This document shows, piece after piece, positions 19,330-24,083 of a stretch of 24,083 bases of DNA (position 1 is the stretch's first letter; every line of letters starts with the position of its first letter). The notes under the pieces were generated by a model, which had not been told where the DNA came from, searched no databases, and was given only the letters and a program-made list of their open reading frames with translations. This stretch comes from Candolleomyces eurysporus (lineage: Eukaryota > Basidiomycota > Agaricomycetes > Agaricales > Psathyrellaceae): NCBI GenBank assembly GCA_027579435.1, contig JANBPK010001147.1:1-24083 (forward strand), written 5' to 3'. Made by a program: the position numbers and the translations under genes.

Positions 19330-20210
19330 GCTTGAACGAAGGGGTGGAGCTGGTTTATTGGCTGGGAAAAGGGTGAAGGGATGAGTCCTCTACGGGATTG
19401 AGGACGGCCAGGGTCCCTACCCATGGACATCGCATGACGAACGACATAATTTAACGACCTTATACCATGGACCTCTTATCGGGACTACATACGATAATTG
19501 TATTATAATACGCGTATACGCCGCGGCACGCTGCCATAAGTACATGACACTTCGCTTGAGGACTCCTGAGGACTCCCGAGGACCCCGACGACGAACGCAA
19601 AGAGTTTCATGCCTATCATCACCCCATCTTACGCTTCGAGTTACGGCGTTGAGTCACGGCCAACGTCTTGATGTGCGGATTGTCGCTCTGGTATGACAGA
19701 AGGGGTGCACTGCGAGCCCTATCTAAGGCTGTTCTTTGTCTTGCGTTATAGAGCGCAGATTATCGGAGTGATCAACCAGGTATGCAAGCCAGCCCGCGAT
19801 ATTCTCCCGGGACGGGAGAACACTCAACAGCCTCGACATTCGCTTGTGCTACCTGCAAAGCCCAGATGTATCAAACAGGGGTAAGATAATCTCTGGATGG
19901 AGAACATACCGGACACACATCTTCAATCCTCTCTGAGACATTGCTAGAAGAAACGAAACATATCAAGAGAATATCAAAAGATGATGCTGTCGGAATGAAG
20001 GGAGATAGGTGGGGTGGTATGGAGCGTTTCAGGGAGAATTATTTATCAAAAGACTTTGTTCTCTACGACGACCACGAATAATTATCAAAGCAGACTTGAG
20101 CCGCTCCAGGCCGCCCCAAAAGGAAGCGCCTACCTCAATCCGAGTGTTCGGCCCTCAGGGGGTACTAAGATTGTCTGCTTGTCAAGTTGAAGATCCGGAC
20201 TCAACCCAGC
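19330..20210. other. Intergenic, about 880 bp, no gene recognised
   Basis: Downstream of the membrane protein gene. It has a small direct repeat near 19557-19585 (GAGGACTCC, GAGGACTCCC, GAGGACCCC) and an AT-rich stretch around 19495. Short open frames such as 19693-19884 and 20009-20251 look random. No tRNA or repeat element seen. Confidence 0.5.
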
Positions 20211-21730
20211 ATGGACCCAAATCCGAACCGAGCTCAACCAGGTCAGTCTGAAGACACAATCCTAGAGCAGATCCTGTCAATTCGAAGGCGTCAATGCGAG
20301 GTAGTATGAGCGCCTATGATAATCGGCAGAAGGTAGAGTGAACGCTCGCGTGACGTCACAAGTCACAGTGCGGCGAGTGGGCGTTACTTTCGCGTGCTAA
20401 CTGTCACGCTTTTTTCTGAACTTTGAGTTTGAACCACCACCACCGCGACAACACCGACGAATTCTCGTGGATTTCTTTTCAAAATATTCCTTCAAAATCA
20501 AAGAATAAGGCTAGTCTTTTTATCCATCTCTTCCACTTTCTTGAGGCTGATCATCTCCTGATACGACGACATATTCTGTGCAGTGCCATGACGCCTTTGC
20601 TATCGCCGATTTTTTCGGTTACCAACTGAAATCGTCAGTGAAATATTTGCGCTCTACCATGCAGGCCTCGACGTCGATAACCGAAGTGAAAGGAATCAAT
20701 GGATTCGTACCACCCACGTTTGCCGGGATGGGCGACATGTCGCTATCAACTTTCCTAGCTTGTGGAACGATATATCCTTTTGCCCCTAGGCGGAGACGGA
20801 CACCATGCCATTTGAAATGCTGCTGGTGGAGGGGTCTCGGGGTAATCCACTCAAGATTGAAGTCAAACTGGATTTCCCGCTTTATCCACCCGCGCTGAAC
20901 GCCATCGTAGCACCGGCACCTCGATGCAAGACGATGCTTTTGATGGGGGAAGGAGTAAGGACTTCCTCGGTTGCCTCACTGACCACCCTTGAGCTATTCA
21001 GTGCGGACAGCGTCCTGCTCAATGGCGAGGCCAGCCATCTTGTTCCACACCCCGTACCTCGACTTTCTCGGCTTAAAGACCTATACCTGTCCGACGTTTC
21101 TGCGCTCACCTATCGATTCCTCAGAGGCGTACTCATCTCGCGGTCTGCGCGTGTTGAATTGAGTACATGGCGCGGAGAAATTGACCACATTGGAGTTGAT
21201 TTGAAGGTGCTCTTCTCGTCCTTAGCCGCTGCTCGCTCATCAAATATATCCTTAAGTGCATTTCTGTCAGCGACTCAACCTTCGGGCTGCTGGTTGAGGG
21301 ATGGGTAGAAGAGCAGTCGCTTGATGAGGACGGCATTCCTTCCACAAAGGGTCTCTTTACCACTATCAACCGACGTCATACCATTCAGGCCTACAAGAGG
21401 CTATTCGGCGATGGCCCTGAACCATTTTCTTTTCACAACCTTCAAGGAACACTTCCGCATCCCCGGTGTATCCCTCTCAAACCTTCAATCCCTGGTGATA
21501 CCGTCTGATTTTGACCCACGGGACATGAGCATCACCAAAAACAGGATTTCCTGGAAAGCTCTCTCGCGGCTGCCACATTTGTCGAAGGTGTCGGTCTCGG
21601 TACCCTCCAGTATCGCCCCTTTTGCACGACTCCCATATATCCTTGACTCCCAACCTACAGAAAGAGATTCCACCTCTGGCTCGAATTGGATGTCCAGCAT
21701 TTCCAGAGCTTTGCTGGGCCTATGATTACG
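20211..21730 (+). pseudogene. F-box/LRR gene with broken reading frame
   Basis: A start at 20211 gives MDPNPNRAQPGQSEDTILEQ up to RRRQCE, the normal opening of this family, before a likely intron (GTAGTA). A classical F-box follows at 20619-20780: LPTEIVSEIFALYHAG, then WIRTTHVCRDGRHVAINFPS and LWNDISF. The frame then meets TAG (20781-20783 region) but continues in the same frame as MPFEMLLVEGSRGNPLKIEV and LRR segments (LSRLKDLYLSDVSALTYRFL). Further on the similarity jumps frame at about 21250 (LKCISVSD), about 21430 (FRIPGVSLSNLQSLVIPSDF) and about 21655 (LWLELDVQHFQSF). Before the F-box, ATTTTTTCGG carries six T where five would give SPIFRLPTE in frame. Either decayed, or damaged by sequencing indels. 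F-box/LRR proteins act as substrate adaptors of SCF ubiquitin ligases. Confidence 0.72.
20351..20358. promoter_or_regulatory. Palindromic TGACGTCA (CRE-like)
   Basis: A perfect CRE/ATF bZIP-type palindrome within the likely first intron of the broken F-box/LRR gene. The same octamer occurs at 23212-23219 and, inside an intron, at 2940-2947. Function is only inferred from the motif. Confidence 0.35.
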
Positions 21731-22087
21731 AATTGAATGCGCACAACGAGCAGTTGCCAGTGCCTTACATGCCACTCTGAATTCCCACATGCGCACGATC
21801 CGCCACATACGGCTCGTTATTCTACGGTTGTGAAGAACAGGAAGGTGTATCAGAAGCTCGTCAATGTTGGGTGTTTCTAGCGCGAAGACTGCGACCGTTG
21901 ATGAGGCCAAGGCTTTGACCAGACGGGAGAGCGTCGAGCTCAAAACGGTGGGAGCAGAAGGCAAGATCGAAATATCTCAAATCATCGTCATATATTCATA
22001 GCTGGCTTGCAAGCGGCAAGCGTAGTGTAGTAGTACAAGTTGCTACCGACTCGGAAACACCAATCGCCGAACTCGATCGAATCTGAC
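21731..22087. other. Tail of broken F-box/LRR gene and convergent intergenic DNA
   Basis: Lies between the plus-strand F-box/LRR remnant and the minus-strand oxidoreductase gene. Some plus-strand stretches (LNSHMRTIRHIRLVILRL near 21780-21830) could be the remnant's C-terminus. If the oxidoreductase frame is read without correction, its product would extend into 21988-22087. Confidence 0.4.
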
Positions 22088-23053
22088 TCAGTCGTAGAAA
22101 ACGAGAGCTCGGATCTCGATAGATTCACGGTTGGGGGGGCATCCGGAGGGGTGGACGGGTCGATGAACCCAGTGTGCGGCGTGAAGACCGCGACACTGCC
22201 GTCTTGAATAGAATCGGAGCTACAAGTCATTCATCAGCGCTTGCTTTTCTTCTGCATTGTAAACGGGAAGACATACCATTTAATCAATACGATTTCTTCT
22301 GGTGTCATGCCTCGCAGATACTTCCACTTATGATCAGGGTTATGAACGACTCCGTAAGTCTCTCCTTCGCGGTCCGGGTAAACCAACGAAACAGGGAGCG
22401 CATCCTTTTCAGGTACAACGCTCCTGTAGTCGCAGAGCGCCAAAGGCCATTCGAACGCTGGTACATTGATAGGCCTCCAGAGGTTAATTATCTGGAATCG
22501 CTTCTTCAACAGTTCAGGTACGTCCTCTGCTGGAAGATGGCGATGAACACGGGCAGTAGCAGCTTTGGCGGTCTGATCGACATGCGCCTGGGCGACAGGC
22601 TGCCTCCTGTCTGGGCTATCACCGCTCTCACCAGGGCGGTGCCGGCGAATGGCTGGAATAGTGCGTCAATGTCAGGGCAAATATTGTACAGATTAATACT
22701 GTAATGAACTTACTGTGGTCGAAAATTACGACTCTGCTGGCGCCAGTGAGCTTCTTGTACAGCTCAATGGTCTCTGGATAATATTCCCTTTTGATTTCTT
22801 CTTCGTCCACGAACGACGTATGCTTGGCCGGAGCCCGGTAGAATTGGAATCCGACCTTGTCCAGGGTGTACTCGTCCTCCTTTCCTCTCACGTTCTCGAT
22901 AACCATATCATGGGGAGCAACAGAAAAGTTCTGTTCTCGCTTTCCAGTGACAGGGTCTACTTGAGCTTTGAAATATGCTCGAACTCCATTGTCAGGAGGG
23001 ATATAATAGTTGATAGAGGCGGTAACGGTGGATGGGTTGCCAGTTGTAGCCAT
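22088..23053 (-). CDS. CmcJ/NvfI-family oxidoreductase, last exon frameshifted
   Basis: Exons in coding order are 23053-22714, 22652-22277 and 22219-22088. Family signatures in order: VIFDHTIRRHRPG spanning the first junction, AHVDQT (residues about 136-141), RFQIINLWRPI, WPLALCDYRSV, HKWKYLRGMTPEEIVLIKCS, FTPHTGF and finally RESIEIRALVFYD. The family includes the iron/2-oxoglutarate-dependent NvfI and CmcJ of cephamycin methoxylation; H137-x-D139 is a plausible iron-binding pair, with the third histidine in HKWKY or TPHTGF. Known members act in secondary metabolism; the substrate here is unknown. The conserved ending is reached only if the C run near 22132-22138 (seven C on this strand) had eight. 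As written, the frame runs on to a stop at 21988 with an unrelated tail. The corrected product would be about 282 residues. A TATATA box lies 70 bp upstream. Confidence 0.8.
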
Positions 23054-23122
23054 TGGTGGGAGTGGGCTTTCAGGAGTGTTGGAAAAGATTCTACGTTGGG
23101 CAACAAACAGCCTTGTTCAAGC

Positions 23123-23128
23123 TATATA
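23123..23128 (-). promoter_or_regulatory. Putative TATA box of the oxidoreductase gene
   Basis: Minus-strand GGTATATAGC about 70 bp before the ATG at 23053. Confidence 0.5.
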
Positions 23129-23211
23129 CCCCTCCCCCCCGTCGTAGGCTGAGTAAGACATCGAGAAGCGTATAGGATTTCGTAGGAAAATGGTGGAATT
23201 AGTTCTTGAGG

Positions 23212-23219
23212 TGACGTCA
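23212..23219. promoter_or_regulatory. Palindromic TGACGTCA upstream of the oxidoreductase gene
   Basis: A CRE-like bZIP palindrome about 160 bp before the ATG at 23053. Position and motif would suit a regulatory site, but there is no direct evidence. Confidence 0.4.
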
Positions 23220-23809
23220 GATTCATTTGTACAAGTCGTCAAATTTGCGCTGCAAATCTCTGTGAACAGGAGCCTGCTCAAGGTTATACTTGGGAGATCA
23301 TGGTCGAGAAGTAGCCTATCAGGTCTTCTGCCTTACAAATGTACCACGGCATGTTCATGCTGCGCCGGATATTCGGTACTCAGGCTGAAAGGAAGCAGCA
23401 GAACCTAGGCCCTCTATATGCATTGACCGAGTAACTAAGGATACAGGTACTGCTAGTACAATTGGCACAAAATCGTGAACTAGAGAAGATGAGCTTAAGA
23501 ATACATGGAAATGAGATCTATCATAAAACACAGGGCAGACATTTGAACATGCAGAACTGTGTAGTGTCTATAATTGAGAGCTAGCGAAAGGAATGAGCAT
23601 TAATAGTCAATAATGATTGAAAATGTCGTCATATGTCAATGAGTAAGAGTACTTTTGGCGGATCTGTTCGGAAGTATAAATCGGGACGGTAGAGTAGAAA
23701 GCAATACATCTATGAGGACGATAAAAGCAGCAACGAAATAAATGAAATTGAACGGTGTGTGCGTGGGTTGGTGAGTGGGTGAGGAGATAGCGCAAGCGAG
23801 GATAAGTAA
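23220..23809. other. Intergenic, about 590 bp, no gene recognised
   Basis: Between the oxidoreductase gene promoter and the 3' end of the partial gene at the right edge. AT-rich; open frames look random. It should hold the partial gene's 3' UTR and terminator. Confidence 0.45.
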
Positions 23810-24083
23810 TCAAACCGTACCCCCAGCACGCTTCTTGTCGGACCTCTGGATAACAACCCCCTCGCACTCGGCCAGGTCTTGCTCTTCCGCTTCACCAATG
23901 TCTTCCCACTGGTCTTCCCCCGCAACGGCATCTTGTTCCTTTTGAGCAAGTTCCTTGTCCTTCCTCTCCTGTTGATCTCTTTCCAGTTTCGCGACAGCAA
24001 CAGCCTCGATCAACTGCTGGGCGTGCTGTTCCTGATGTGCGCGTTCATTCGCAACCAGTGCGTGATGAGTTGAGTGTGGACGA
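23810..24083 (-). CDS. Partial gene, C-terminal coiled-coil-like region
   Basis: The frame is open from the window edge to a stop at 23810, giving about 91 residues with no start visible. It is strongly charged and likely helical: EQHAQQLIEAVAVAKLERDQ followed by QERKDKELAQKEQDAVAG, then an acidic stretch with a tryptophan (EDQWEDIGEAEEQDLAECEG) and a short basic end (RSDKKRAGG). Composition and heptad-like spacing suggest a coiled coil ending in an acidic tail. I do not recognise the protein. The 5' part, and possibly further exons, lie beyond the right edge. Confidence 0.6.
   Translation of the reverse strand, partial: RPHSTHHALVANERAHQEQHAQQLIEAVAVAKLERDQQERKDKELAQKEQDAVAGEDQWEDIGEAEEQDLAECEGVVIQRSDKKRAGGTV

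Noticed and set aside
21485..21964. 159-residue minus-strand open frame
   Set aside because: It is antisense to recognisable F-box/LRR segments, with no family match or start context of its own.
1..24083. CRISPR arrays, bacterial operons, tRNA or rRNA genes, and complete transposons
   Set aside because: No regular direct-repeat/spacer pattern, Shine-Dalgarno-led operons, cloverleaf-like sequence, transposase or long terminal repeats were seen by eye; a tool search could still find a short tRNA.

Overview
The window is fungal nuclear DNA. Its genes carry many short GT-AG introns (about 45-90 bp), lie close together on both strands, and have TATA boxes roughly 70-100 bp upstream of several start codons. 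The gene families (expanded F-box proteins with Cys/His pairs, F-box/LRR proteins, DUF4436 membrane proteins, a CmcJ/NvfI-type oxidoreductase) point to an agaricomycete basidiomycete. A Rhizoctonia/Ceratobasidium-like fungus is my best guess, inferred from family resemblance and not from any search. Nothing bacterial or viral was seen.

Layout, left to right. 1-1330: degenerate array built on a recurring ATGCACCA(C/A)T core. 1342-3624 (+): eight-exon F-box-type gene starting right at the array edge. 3625-5500: no resolved gene, only protein-like fragments. 5531-6886 (-): six-exon secreted, cysteine-rich, probably GPI-anchored surface protein. 6941-7560 is duplicated, same orientation, at 12937-13558. 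7292-7903 (-): 203-residue protein of an unrecognised family. 9011-10836 (+): DUF4436 membrane protein with about 11 exons. 11032-11643 (+): second 203-residue family member. 11960-12600 (-): leucine-rich F-box-like remnants. 13323-13560 (-): broken third copy of the 203-residue family. 13734-17994 (-): UTP22/Nrap, the one clear housekeeping gene (ribosome biogenesis), about 1238 residues. 18664-19329 (+): small four-helix membrane protein, divergent from UTP22. 20211 to about 21730 (+): F-box/LRR gene broken in several frames. 22088-23053 (-): CmcJ/NvfI-like oxidoreductase with an apparent one-base loss in a C run. 23810-24083 (-): 3' end of a coiled-coil-like gene that leaves the window.

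The genes do not form a pathway. A conserved ribosome-biogenesis gene sits beside fast-evolving accessory material: F-box paralogues, surface proteins and a small family copied three times within 7 kb. The most novel element is that unnamed 203-residue family around the DUF4436 gene. Three N characters (5834, 5845, 8651) and two indels placed exactly in homopolymer runs mean some broken reading frames could be assembly errors instead of decay.

Exon coordinates were worked out by hand from splice signals, phase continuity and recognisable protein sequence. Junctions I could not settle are marked.
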